From positions 62,001 through 126,000 of the forward strand of contig MU119357.1 of assembly GCA_014904845.1 (NCBI GenBank): a DNA stretch of 64,000 nucleotides. Reading direction: 5' to 3'. The notes beneath the pieces were generated by a model that had not been told where the DNA came from, made no database searches, and worked only from the letters and a program-made list of their open reading frames with translations. A program made the translations under genes and the position numbers. This stretch comes from Acephala macrosclerotiorum. Its lineage: Eukaryota > Ascomycota > Leotiomycetes > Helotiales > Mollisiaceae. Below, piece by piece: positions 11,082-22,801 of the stretch (position 1 is its first letter; each line of letters starts with the position of its first letter).

Positions 11082-12385
11082 GTGGGCATTTCTAGAGGCC
11101 AAATCTAATCTACTATATGTGCGAGAGCCCAAGGAGTATCGAGGTGAGAGTGGTGGTGCGGCCTGCATGATTTTCAGCATGCTTAGGACTCATGGATACA
11201 CAGCATCATGGAGCATCGCTTGAGAGTTCGGAGGACATCTGAAGGCAGTCTTGGAGATGTCCGAACGTACTGGATGAGTATAAGTTTTGGAAGGTCGAGA
11301 AGGAAGTTGGAGTGGAGTAGGGATGAGTGCCAAGCAAGCAAGACCTACTTACTTAATGTAACCGAAATGAAACCAGCCTCCTCTTTCTCGACACCACTGA
11401 GCGCAGCAAAAGAAGGAGGAAAGCAATCAAACGAAGAGGATCGGTTCTTGTTAGACGAGTTGGGGAGGAAAAGATAACTGTCTCGCTCCATCTGCTCCTT
11501 CAAAAACATAGGAACAACCAAAACTGCAAGAGCTTCGGTCATCCTGCAGCTGTTGAGTCCTTCTAGCTCTGGTCATCCGGGTCTATCTCTGTAACTCTGG
11601 CTCTCGGGGTTCCAGTCAATTAACATGACTCTGCTTCGCCTACATCCTCATTCAACAGGTTATGAGCCAAGTGTGATTTATGCCACAAACAAAGAGTGTT
11701 TGTTTAAATTTATATGGCAGATTTTGCTCAGCCCTGGAGTTCAGGGGCTCGAGAGTGGTCTGGACCATAAGATAGCCCCTCGCTTGTCGTTGGAGCGTTC
11801 TAAAAAGCGAAATAAAACGTCAACCCCTATCCGTTTGCTCGTGCGGGTGAAATAGGAAGAAAAAAATAATGAGAAGGATAAACGGAAGAGAAATAAACAC
11901 CTATCAACCGGAGGAACGAAAAAGGTTACGGGTAGTAATGATCAGAAGTTCAAAAAGGTTCGGAACGAACGGTCTCCGAACGGGGCGCCTACACCAGATA
12001 ATTGGTCAACTGAACGGGACCCTCTAAGCCTACGAGACTCTGATCAACTTGGTCGCTTCAACCCAGACACATGTCCTACATCCTTCTGCACGCCGTAAAA
12101 ACAGGTCATGAGCCCCTTGCTGAAATTAGCAAGAACAAAATGCTTATTTAAATCTATATAGCTGGTGGGAGTGTTGGGAAGTGTTGTGTGGGCATGCATG
12201 GTCCAGTGGAGTTTGAACCGAAATTGGGCCAGAGGTCGGAGCACAGTGTTCCTGAGCCTCTCGTCTCTCCCCATTTCAAACTTTCACTCTATCGAATCTC
12301 CGTTCTCAAGGGCAACGCAGAAGCTAATAGGAAATGTTCAAATCATTACATACATCTATATTCATATATACATTACACGTCATAT
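11082..12385. other. AT-rich intergenic region with weak internal duplication
   Basis: No gene is supported. Two segments, about 11640-11720 and 12105-12170, share an order of short blocks (CAGGT-ATGAGCC, then AAACAAA, then TTTAAAT-TATAT), suggesting diverged copies of one repeat. The rest is rich in A-runs between 11855 and 11960. Confidence 0.4.
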
Positions 12386-15300
12386 TCATTTCCTCTTCTT
12401 CAGCCCCTTCAACCTCCCCGCCCAACTCTTCTTCTCCTTCAACCCCGCATAGCCCTCCTCTTCAACATCATGCTTCTGCACAATAGACAAGAAAACTTGA
12501 TCCAATGTCGTCGGACTTACAGAATAATGTTCCAACCCCAACTCTTCCCTATGATCCTCAAGCAACATAATCAAACTCCCAACTCCACCCTGACGCCTCA
12601 CAGTCTCAACTTCTTTCACATCACTAATCTCATAATCCGTGACCTCAGCACCTTTTCCCTCTTTCTCGGTACTTCTTTGAATTGGGACTGAGAATCTGAT
12701 TTGCCCGTGGTAGGTTTTGTCTTCAATTGCAGCACAGGGAAACTCGGACAGGATCCAAGACTTGATGTTGTCGGTTTCTTCGGTTGAGGTGTGAGGTGCG
12801 GATTTCACTACGAGATGGACGTAGTATGCGTCTCCGTGTTTTCTTCTTAGGTAATCGCTTGTTCCCAAAGCTAACATCCTCTTTGCCATAATGCCGGCGC
12901 GATCAGCGAGTGCATCGGCTTCCTCCATACTGTGTGTCGTGAGTAACAGGCTTCGGCCTGGGACGATCGCAGCCAGCGTCTTCCACATCACTCTCTTGGC
13001 TGCTGCGTCCATTCCGGAACTTGGCTCGTCTAGGAGAAGGACAGTTGGATTTCCGATAAGAGCTATTCCAAGTGACAGCTTGCGTTTGTTCCCACCAGAA
13101 AGTTTGGCCGCCATGCGAGAGGAGAAAGCTTGCAGACCAACGGCCTTGATGACTTCATGCACATTGTGCTCGATATCCGCAACTCCACGAACGCGAGCAT
13201 AGAAGCGCAGATGTTCGAGAACAGTCATTTGGTCCATTGCATCGTACTGTGGACAGACTCCCAGATGGGAACGTGCTTGTGCTCGATGACAAGAGATGTT
13301 GGTGTCCTCAACGAAGATACTTCCTCCATTTTTCGAAGGCTGCATGTCCCCTCTGATGAGGGAGATTGTTGTCGATTTCCCAGCTCCCTGTTCTCGATGT
13401 CAGTTAAGCTTTGCACCGCGGGGCAGAGCCTTCAAATGGTCACTTACGTTGGGACCGAGGAGAGCAAATACTTCCCCACGCTTTATACCAAATGTCAAAT
13501 TCTCGACAGCAGTTATATGACCAAACGTCTTCGTCAGGTGAAGAACCCGGAGACCGTCATTCGAGCTAGTAACTCGCGCGAGCTCTTCTGCCACCTCCTC
13601 ATCGGCAACGACAGAATCTTCATTGATAGGTCCGACCTTGCGAATACGACGATACCACGCGAGCACTGATCCACTATCATACCAGAGCAGAATGGCGAAC
13701 AGGACGAAGACTTGGATGATGAGGTAGAGAATCGGACCACCATACTGCAGGATTCCTCCTGGGTATGAAGCGATTTCTTTCCCAGCACAGGTGGTCGAGA
13801 AAATGTTCAGAGCGACGAAGAGAGCTCGGATGAGACTCCCCATAGGCGTGGCGAGGGAGATGGTAAAGTGGACGATGATCAAGTAGGAGTCGATCTTGTT
13901 CACGGGCTGGAGATTGTCAGTGGTATTCTGAGAGCTTGGCAGCGTTCTCAATTTCCTAGTCCTTCCAGAACTTTCAGGAGCGACAAGCTGAGAAAGAACT
14001 GGGAAACTGGAAGAGCCAAAGGGCAGGTAGGGGGAAAGAACTTACAGCATAGGTGAGAGTGCACAAGTATCCAATGAGGTAAATCAAGAACATCACAGCC
14101 TGGCCAGCTGCAGCGAAAGCATATGCCGAAAGTTGAGTCTTGGCAAAGAGGGACACAACATATGACAGCAAGATAGAAGCCATCCCAAACAGCATGAAAA
14201 CTACAAACAAGTATCCTACGTGATACCACGCAGAAGAAGCAGCTGCGAAGATGGCAGGGCAAAGAGTGCTCGAGACGATGACGATCAGGAAATCGAACGT
14301 GAGATAGGCCAACCAGAGAGGCAGTGATCGTACGCCGTTCGAGTACTCAAGCCCACGAATGTTCCTGGTCCTCTCAACAGTTGGGTACAGTGAGAAGAAC
14401 CCAGGGTACGCGGCCATGGCCAAACCAAAGTAGACAACGAGCTGAAGCGTCTTTCCAGTACCTGGCGCCCATGGGATGTCGAATGAAGCATATTGAGTGC
14501 TGATGCTCGTGTTGGTAAGCATAACATCCATAATGTTTTGTCCAAAGACAGCAGTATAAATATCACCATTGCCTTGATATGCCAAAGTCGTTTGAGTTCC
14601 ATCTAGAAAGAAGCCAGCTGGTGTGACATTGGCGAAATTCTGGTTGATATAGTTATTGAAGTCGGTCAAGCTGTTCACCATATGGAGCTTTCGTTGAATG
14701 GTACCTGCTAGCGGGATTATGGGGAGAAGTGGGGCGTAGAGGTGTGTCAGAGTCGCGTTGGAGAATTGAGATGATGGACCAACGACGAGATCGTAGTGTT
14801 CCTGAGAATAGAGTGTCTCAATGTCCGAGAGTGAGATACCGTCTGCAGGTCCACATCCGACAGCATGAAAGTTCTTCAAGAACAGAGTAACGAGGCCCGC
14901 GGCAATGATGGGAATGGGGAGAGCAGCTGCGTATGGAAGAGAGTTACGGTGGAGGATTGTGAAGCGTTTCCGGAACAGCACCCAAGCCTGGCGGAAGAAA
15001 CCAATTGGTCGACCAGTGTGTAGCTCCAATCCGGCCGCTGTTGTCGTGGTCGCAGCCTGCTTCTCGGATTTATCTGGGTCTGGAGATTCTCGATCGATGG
15101 TACTGGTGCTGTTATTGCCGTTCTCAGCTCGAACCTCGTCTGACAACTGAAGGAATACGTCTTCAATAGTGGGACCTGAGAGTTGGTAGTCCGTGAGATC
15201 CTCCGCTTCAAGACGTCTGATAATCTGTGCTGCTTGGCTCAACGTCGATGCAGTATACATGCTCTGTCCAAAGGTGGCAAGTCTGGCAACGCCTTCAATG

Positions 15301-17528
15301 TCTGGAACTTTCTCATGGCCAGGTCCTGTCTGAAGATGGATTCGATAACCACCTCCAAGCGTGTTCTTGAGCTCCACTGAAGACCCCTGGGCTCGGAGTG
15401 TGCCCTTAGACAGTATAGCGATCTGGTCTGCAAGGAGATCTGCCTCGTCCAGAAAGTGCGTCGTCAAAATTATTGTTCTTGCACCTCTCTCGGCGAGAAG
15501 AATGTCCCAAATCTTGCGACGGCTTAGAGGATCAAGTCCACTGCTTACTTCGTCGACACAGCAAACTGCACTTCCTCCTGTGAACATCATCCCCAGCTGC
15601 AGCTTCCGTTTCTGGCCTCCAGAAAGAGTCTTGGCTCGAGCATTGATCTTTCTGTCCAGATCGATGGCTGTGATCAGATTCCTGAGTGTCTCCTTGTTGT
15701 CGCGGTGTCCAGTCGACTTCAGACGATTGAAGATACGGATATGTTCTTCAACTGTCAACTCATCCCAGAGTACGTTCTTCTGTGGAGCAATACCAAGGCC
15801 ACTAGTACCGTCAACTGTGATCGTCCCACTTGTTACTGTGTTCAATCCAGCAATAGCATCGAGGGTGGTGGATTTTCCAGAGCCATTTGCGCCTAGCAGA
15901 ACGCAGATCTGGCCCTTTCTCGCACTCAAGGTCAGGTTGTTGACAGCCACAACAGTTGCCTTTGGCGTCTTGGTCAACCAAGTGAACTTCCGACGAAACC
16001 AATTTAGACGATAGTGCTTCGTGAAACCCCGAAGCCTGACAGTCTCGCCTGAGTCTGACTCTCCCAGGTGTCCAACAACCGACCTGCCACTAGAAGCAGT
16101 GCCATATAGATATCTCTCAACTAGGGCACCAAGTAGTGGATAGGCAAAGATCTGTATTATGAGAAATATCCAAAAAACGATGCCACTAGAAAGGAGAATG
16201 TCAGTAATTGCCCTTTGAAGAACGTGGGAAGAGAATGTCTCCAAATGAAACATGACATACTCGAAATAAGAGAGGGGAGCTGTCCCCGTTTACTTACGGT
16301 AGTGTCCATGGATTGTCAGGAGCTGCCCGAACAAGATCTGTAGCTAGTTTCTGTCGCTCATATCGAGCCATGAAGATGACGAAAAAAACATAATTACAAG
16401 GTACGAAAAGAAGTGACAAGACAGCAACAGTCCCCGAGTCATTGATCTTGATGACTTGAGAGACAACGCCGAGAAGCAGAGTAACTAATGCCATGGTAAT
16501 GCCGCTGAGTTGAGCTTTCTTGAAGAACGAAGCTCCCAGAATGGAAAAAGAAGCAAGTGAAAGACCAACAAGCAGGTGAAATATGATTACAATGGCCATT
16601 GAAGTGGCAGCAAATACACCGACACCAAGAACAACTCCCATGATAATCCAGCCAGGGGCATAGATCATATCAAAGGCAAGATGATACGACAAGATCCTTG
16701 CAATTTGGGGCTGCCACCTTCGAAGATTGGGCATCATTGCCTCGATGAGCTGGGATATCCCCAACTCTCGTTCAGAAGCAATGAACCCAGTCAAATGGTA
16801 TGCAATTCCAACCATCCCAATCAAGAATGCAACTCCCAAGATGTTGATAATTGCTCCCATGTAGTTAACTCGAATGTTCGTGTTCCTTTGCGCCTGTGTG
16901 ATGCTTGTGTATGGACATTCAAGGACGGAAGTTGGGAGGGCAGACTGGTTGATGGTCGTGTTGAGTCTAGCAATCGCGTAGTCGACAGCTCTTTGGAGAG
17001 GAAGGAGATAGATTTCGGCATCGTTTGTGTCCTTGTTGACGTCTATCTTCGTACCAAAAGATCCATCTGCTCGAAGGGTGTAGTTCCACAGTCCTCCCGT
17101 TCCCTCTGTCGGCGAAGATATGAATACGATCGCACCATAGCAGGAAGTTGCTCCTCTAAGAGAGGATCTGCAGGTATCCAAGAGTTGATTCTCGTCTGTG
17201 AGGCGCACAACTTTCTTGCCAGTTGCAGAGGCAGATACGGTATCAATAACTCGATCGATATCTCCTCCTGCCAGACCGTTGTTGACGAACGCGAGTGTAT
17301 CCCTTCCACCACCTGCAGCATCTAGACCTTCTGCCAATGTGCGAATTTGATGACCAGAGCAATGCCATAGTTCGAAGGGGGGACGAAGAGGTTCCTGGCA
17401 TAGCTGAGGAATATCATGAACGCCACCGGGAGGACGAAAGCTCGAATGCTGGTGGCGAATGCATGTCGATTGAGCGCGATGAGGATGTTCTTCCTGGTCA
17501 ATGTCCAGGCCTGGCCGAGGAGAGCCAT
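12386..17528 (-). CDS. ABCA-type ABC transporter, apparent one-base frameshift
   Basis: A full-size ABC-A transporter with two (TM-NBD) halves, a family linked to lipid or sterol movement. Exons are 17528-16298, 16185-14046, 13906-13448 and 13387-12386; with one base restored the protein is about 1610 residues, normal for the family. NBD1 (about 500-720) has Walker A GANGSGKST, signature LSGGQKRK and Walker B CCVDE. NBD2 has GPNGAGKST, split exactly by the third intron after GPN, then LSGGNKRKLSLG and LLLDEPSSG. Each half starts with one membrane span, a large loop and a span cluster. The frame breaks between 17360 and 17359: NYGI is read before it and GHQIRTLAEGLDAAGGG one frame over after it. 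Splice phases fit only if one base is missing. No intron can fit there, so this is a sequencing error or a null allele. Start chosen at MALLGQAWTLTRKN. Confidence 0.85.
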
Positions 17529-18377
17529 GATAGGAGTAATTGAGAATGTATAGAGAGTGTCCAAATCATCACGGCCTGGGAGACATCGACTTCGAGTTGG
17601 AGGCAATCGTCGCAATTGCCAAGTGCGCGAACGGCTTAGTGGACGTCTTGGGGGAGTTTCAGAATCGAATTCCGAGGATGTTACCCGCGACTGGGGACCG
17701 TGAGAGAGCGACGGGATAGTATGTACAAAAGAATGCGACTATAAACACAGATTGAAGATATAAACAGACGAAGTGGAAGTCATTGGCGCAAAGATTGCGA
17801 TGTTGATCGCTCTCCGAACCGTTACGAGATGACTCTGCGATAGGCTGTGATAGGCTGATAGGCAAACTCTAAAACGCCTGAATCGCCCCAGCGTCTGAGC
17901 GCCACAGGGGCCGGGCCGCTACTGTGAGATTGTGTGCTGAGTGAGAACTTTCTCTTTCATCTTTTTCATTATCCACAGTCCAAGTAGGACGCAATTGATG
18001 AATGTTCGCGATGCACTTGCATGTCTCTTGGTCGGCCAATTGACCTTTGATGTGTAGAGAGGCCGGAGTGTGGAGAAAGATTCAGGAATGCTTCCCATGC
18101 CTTCAGAGGCACCCAACGTTGTCTCACCACACCATTCAGTCAATTGGCTGAGGTCGTGGCACGAGACGTTCTCAGTTCGGACTTCTCATGAAGTCATCGC
18201 ATCTTTCATGCTGTCATCATCTGAACTCGCAGTTGTCAAGTCTTCGTATTGCTTCGATTCTACACACGCGTCGTTTGCTCTTGAGCATCGCCATGTCTCA
18301 ACAACTGAAATCCATCGTTCTGCGGATTTCCAGCAAATACACACGCATCTATCTCATCGCGAATCTCCACACCAGAT
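17529..18377. other. Intergenic, no gene seen
   Basis: This holds the upstream flank of the ABCA transporter and the downstream flank of the GH128 gene. Forward frames between 18070 and 18514 are shadows of, or unrelated to, the minus-strand gene. Confidence 0.5.
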
Positions 18378-19303
18378 TTAGAATGCAGTGTATGCGTACA
18401 CCTTTCCCAAGTTCGTCGGATTGGAAGCCGCATCAACCAATGTACCCTTCGGATCACACCAGTACCACGAGTAGTGAGAGACATACCTCTGCGTATCAAG
18501 CCATGGCAGTATAGCACGCAGAAAAGCTTCTTGCTCAGCCTCAGTACCTGAACCCTCGAACTATATCTGTCAGCACTATCACGACGAAGACGACCAGAAC
18601 ATACCTCAGTGATCCAGAGGTTCAACGACCCCGCAGCAGCCTTCGCCTCTTCAATGTACGACTTGAAGTAGGGCACATTCGTGGCTTTGTCATACCAATG
18701 GATTGGGATGAAGTCGATATGGCATCCAGTGCAAAGCGAGAAGAACTGTTTGAGCCAAGGTAGTCCCGAAGGTCCGTTGGTGACAGCTGGAGCTCCCAGG
18801 TAGGCTCGACCAGCGAAGGGGTTCATATACATCCGATAAGCGTCAGCCGCTTGTTGTGGACTCATGCAAGCACCTCCACTGTTGCCGCAATTGTCAGGCT
18901 CATTGAACGCCAGAAGGTGGGTGCTGCCTCGGCTCAGGGCGATGTTGACGTTGACGACCCACTGTTGCAATTAGCAATGTTCGAAAGGAGATATCTGATA
19001 TTCACTCACGATATTTGTATGATCTGCACCATCGCCCCATAGCATGGGTACGTACTCGAGGTTAGTGGGAAATGCTGGGTCCATATCCGACGCCCAGTTA
19101 TAAGCCCAAGAAACCTGGCTTCCCGCTATATTGAAGTTTTTGAGGTACTGTGCCTCGGAATATGGGAGTCCACGCTTTGGCCCTGCTGGATTGTATGGCT
19201 TCAGACTGCCGCGTTCGACGAGGAAGGTTGCATTTTGGTCTGGTGTGGCGAAAGCGCTAGCGATGAAGAAGAAGAGCGCGAGAAGAGTACCGAGATATTT
19301 CAT
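18378..19303 (-). CDS. Secreted GH128 glycoside hydrolase (Asl1-like)
   Basis: GH128 enzymes cleave beta-1,3-glucan; fungal members are linked to the cell wall. Exons on the minus strand are 19303-19010, 18961-18605 and 18560-18378, with 48- and 44-base introns, giving 277 residues. A signal peptide (MKYLGTLLALFFFIASAFA) is followed directly by a single TIM-barrel domain with no linker or GPI tail. Family blocks are KRGLPYSEAQYLKNF, SWAYNWASD, YVPMLWG, HLLAFNEPDN (the Glu of NEPD is the expected acid/base), DFIPIHWY, LWITEFEG (expected nucleophile Glu) and HYSWYWCDP. The second intron falls right after the nucleophile ITE, so correct splicing is needed for activity. Two upstream in-frame ATGs were rejected because they would displace the signal peptide. 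Confidence 0.92.
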
Positions 19304-20307
19304 GTTGAGGAACCAGAGAAGCATGCCGAGCAGCTCCGAGGCCGAGAATCGACTCATACTCCCGAGTAAAAGATGTAACGACAAAGTCTTCAAGTGGAGA
19401 ACGGGTGATCTAGCGAGTTAAAGAAGGAAAGGAGAGTGTTGAATTGGCGCAAAAGAGGGACGCGCTTGTTTTCAAAGAAAGAGACGGTCGGCGTGTGCAT
19501 GAAAAGAAGTTCGATCTGCCTGCAGAGTTGAGTTTGGTAGAAAGGAGGGAGCGATAGCGCAGACTCACAATAAAAGCCCACTCAACAACAGAGAAGTGAA
19601 TCTCTGAGGGGCTTCCAGTGCTTTGATATACTCACGGGAAATTGTCTCCTGAGTCACAAGGCGTCAAGTTGATTGAGTTCAGGTACCGTGCAACAAAACT
19701 TCAATTCTTATTAATTCAACGAGCTAGTGGCTGCAGCCATGGCTTACAGAACTCTCTTTTCGCGTGCCAGAGGTATTTGAGGGTCATACGATATCAATCC
19801 TTTGAAATCGTGTTACAACAATGGATTCCTTGGTCTCTGAGATAGGACTTGAAGGGTACCTCGAGAGCGTCAATGTTGGCGGGAGAAGCTTTTAGTGAGA
19901 CAACGGAATACGAGCTCGGCTAAGTCATGTCACTTATTCAAACATTGAGAGACCTGCTGAGTACTTCGGTAGTTTGGAGCCAGCGCTCAAAATCATGCTG
20001 TGCAGCCGTGCCGTGCTCTGGAAAAGGCTGGAGTAATTGGTCAAACTCATCAACAAATCAGCTTTTGAAAGCTCAAAGGAAGCCAGCGCTTTCAATGTCC
20101 CAGTCTTGCCTGGTCTTTCTCGACTCACTGTCCCCTAGTAAGGACGATCACCGCCAGTATAATTACCCCTTGTTGTGCGCAGGATCTCAGCGTAAACAAG
20201 TCTCTCCATTGTCTCATCAAGGCCGGGACATTGCAAGCACTAGATTAAGCTCCCCGAGCTACGCCAGGTATCAAGTCTCATCCACACCGCCTTTCAATTT
20301 CTTCATC
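19304..20307. other. Intergenic, no gene seen
   Basis: No supported gene in about 1 kb. Open frames at 19642-19845 and 19927-20310 show no domain, signal peptide or splice continuation. Confidence 0.45.
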
Positions 20308-20600
20308 TAGGAACCAGTTCCCAAGTACCGAAGCCAATCATCAACTTCCCACTCGTACTCCAAATCCTCGCCCTAAACTTCTCCAACACATGGATCCATT
20401 ATGTCCTACTTCCAGAAGGCAATGCAACCACAGTTCATTCTCCTTCCTATCTTTGTACCACGAGCGACAGGTTCCAGACCACGCAACTCGCGGGATGCAG
20501 GCATCGACATGCTCATCGGATACTTCATCAAAGAACATCGATTTGAAATTCGTATGCGATGACCTCGGATATCTTCTCTGTCGCACCTCAGACATTCGGG
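20308..20600 (-). pseudogene. 3' relic of flavin monooxygenase (BVMO-type)
   Basis: Only the last ~95 codons of a Baeyer-Villiger-type FAD monooxygenase can be read, in three alternating frames. The block SGTCRSWYKDRKE matches the conserved CRSWYK signature near the C-terminus of these enzymes. A shifted frame then gives VALPSGSR, and a third gives EDLEYEWEVDDWLRYLGTGS followed by TAG at 20310-20308. The normal order would be signature, WPGS, HY, then the acidic ED.EYE tail, so at least two frameshifts and an in-frame stop (TAA near 20405) have occurred. I see no FAD (GxGxxG) or NADP motif upstream to 21170, so the rest is deleted or too eroded to read. Confidence 0.6.
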
Positions 20601-21178
20601 TGGTGTCAACCTTCAACATCCAAATTGTACAATAGAGAATTGGGGAATGAGAGCTACACAGAAGCAAGCATCGATTTTCAAGGGCGAAGTCAAGTGCATA
20701 GCTAACCACTGAAGAACATTTCTAGCTTCTTTGCTGTCTTTGATAGTCTGGTCAGAGCCAGTCTTGTCCATTAAGCCTTGCTTGATCTTCCTCTCACTGT
20801 GCTAGGCTAGGTATTTCAATCGAGAGGAGTACAAGAAGTCTCGGCCGGGTTGGGACATTAGAAGAGGTGCCAGACTTAATCCTAGGAACCCGGGAGTTGA
20901 TTTCTTCTTCCACCGCTTTCACGGATCGAAGGAAGGTAATCTTAGTATCGACGAGGCGAAGTGTAGTTGGTGCCATCAACGTCCGTTTCCAGTTCTGAGA
21001 GAACTTCGTAGCATTGCCTTTTGCTAATGTATGTTGTTGGTATGGATGGTACAATGCATGTCGGAGACCAAACGAAGCGCGAAGTGCGATACAATACATT
21101 AAGCCCTCCAGGCATCGGGTCACCCAAGAAGAGGGTTCCCGCCCCCGCACGTAGACGAGCCCTTGACCTCCACTCCCC
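20601..21178. other. Intergenic, no gene seen
   Basis: This stretch between the monooxygenase relic and SPT10 has no recognisable coding content; it may include unreadable remains of the relic. Confidence 0.4.
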
Positions 21179-22801
21179 TCACCTCCCACTACCATACTCC
21201 CTCCCCACCGTTCTCAACGCCACTTCCGCAGCCTTCGCCGCAGCTTCAGCTTGCAACTGAATCAACGAGCCATCCTCATCCTCGCCATCCTGCTCGTGCT
21301 CTCCATCCTCCCCGTCAATCAACATATCCATATCCTCATTCCCATCCTCTCTTCCATGACCGCGTCCACCTAGCATAGCCTGAAACGAATCAGAATCATG
21401 CCTCTCATCATCATGACCAAAATGATCATGCTCCGGACTCTCAAGAGACTCGTGATTGTACCCTCCTAGATGATTCCGAACATCTTCCATGATCTGTGGA
21501 TCGAGGGGGAGGTATTCGCTTTGCATCCTTGCTACAGGTGCTGTTTGCTGCGGCGGTTGGAAATTAGGTTCTTGTCCTGGGAGAGAGCGGTTGAGAACTT
21601 GTGGAGAGACGGAGCCTTGACCAGCGTGGCCTGAGAAACCGTCTTGGTGGTCGTGCTGGAGGCTGAGTGCTCGTCCGGCTGCACTGACGCCTCCTTGTCC
21701 AGATGGCGGTGGTATCCGTGGTGCTGGTCGGATTACACCATCTGCTCGCACTACAGGAGCTTTTCCCAGTTCCTTACATTGTGTGCAGTTCCTGATGACC
21801 AAGCTGACTGTCTCTTTGATTCGTACCCAGTGATATCTCTCTGCAATCGTGGCTGTTGTCTTGTTGATACCACCATGTTGGGCAATGTGGACGGTCCTGG
21901 CGATCTCATACTGTTTCTGAGGGTCCGAAATAACTTCTTTGTCTTTAAGCATTAGCTTGTCAGACTCAGGAAGAAGCTTGTAATGGGTTGCTGCACTTCG
22001 AAGTCTGCTTTTCTCCGCCCGGTCAGCTCCTGCTGGGTATTTGCCGTACTTCAGGTAAAACTTGATCTTGTCAAAGCGTTCCTCACTCACGAAGTCCTCG
22101 CCCTCGGGCCCCAGGTCTCGGCCGTAGATGATCGCGTCTATCATTTGTCCAGGATAGCTTTTCAGGTTGCCAGCTCCCTTGACTCTTCCAATCCGCTTGA
22201 ATCCTAAGGCATCCCAGATTCGACATGAGGCTACATTGGTTTCGTAGACAAGGTTGAAGACTGAGTATGTGTATCCAAGTTTTGGTGCCCATTCCAGATA
22301 GCTCTCTCCCATGAGTCGTCCTACACCCTTGTTCCGGACAGCATCTGTGACGAGAAAGCCAGCGTTACAGACATGACTGCTCCGTCCTGGGTAATTAGGC
22401 TTGATATAGTAACTCCCTAAGCACTCCCTAGCCCAGTCTTTGCCTTCCAGAACCTCGTCTACACTTTCAATATTGCCCAGCAGCATCACAGCGCCAAAGT
22501 TCTGGAACCAATACGGCGAGAACTTGTCCACAGACATAGTATCAACGAAAGGGTATGTATCTCCATTCTCAATCTCTTGGTTCAACTGATCGCTGAGGTA
22601 CTCGAGGAGGGAAGGAGGGACTTGGTGCGGCGATGAGAAAGGAACGATTGTAGCGACAGTGACGCGATCACGGAGTGTGACTTGTCGAGGGTATACCTCA
22701 ACGGGTAGAGAAGGATTCGGATCGTGGGGATCTGGGAACGGTGCTGAGCCAGAGGTACGGTAGATGGCAGGGCTCGAGGGGTCATCGAGCATGGCAGGCA
22801 T
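21179..22801 (-). CDS. SPT10: Spt10-like GNAT acetyltransferase with integrase-type zinc finger
   Basis: Spt10 in yeast activates core histone genes and has a GNAT acetyltransferase domain plus a DNA-binding finger resembling that of retroviral integrases. This single-exon gene encodes 540 residues. The GNAT fold covers about 90-260: FQNFGAVMLLG, then the acetyl-CoA loop VTDAVRNKGVGRLMGESYLEWAPKLG, then YETNVASCRIWDALGFKRIGRV. The HHCC finger is at about 300-345, with VHIAQHGGINKTTATIAERYHW and CTQCKEL supplying H, H, C, C. The C-terminal third is low-complexity, His/Asp/Glu-rich (MDMLIDGEDGEHEQDGEDEDG), probably disordered. It has no introns, unlike most neighbours. The start at MPAMLDDPSSPAIYR is the first in-frame ATG. 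Confidence 0.87.
   Translation of the reverse strand: MPAMLDDPSSPAIYRTSGSAPFPDPHDPNPSLPVEVYPRQVTLRDRVTVATIVPFSSPHQVPPSLLEYLSDQLNQEIENGDTYPFVDTMSVDKFSPYWFQNFGAVMLLGNIESVDEVLEGKDWARECLGSYYIKPNYPGRSSHVCNAGFLVTDAVRNKGVGRLMGESYLEWAPKLGYTYSVFNLVYETNVASCRIWDALGFKRIGRVKGAGNLKSYPGQMIDAIIYGRDLGPEGEDFVSEERFDKIKFYLKYGKYPAGADRAEKSRLRSAATHYKLLPESDKLMLKDKEVISDPQKQYEIARTVHIAQHGGINKTTATIAERYHWVRIKETVSLVIRNCTQCKELGKAPVVRADGVIRPAPRIPPPSGQGGVSAAGRALSLQHDHQDGFSGHAGQGSVSPQVLNRSLPGQEPNFQPPQQTAPVARMQSEYLPLDPQIMEDVRNHLGGYNHESLESPEHDHFGHDDERHDSDSFQAMLGGRGHGREDGNEDMDMLIDGEDGEHEQDGEDEDGSLIQLQAEAAAKAAEVALRTVGREYGSGR

Noticed and set aside
17323..17360. Short intron explaining the ABCA frame change
   Set aside because: The only GT (CTG|GTCATC) and all nearby AGs give the wrong phase, and the gap is about 30 bases, too short for an intron here.
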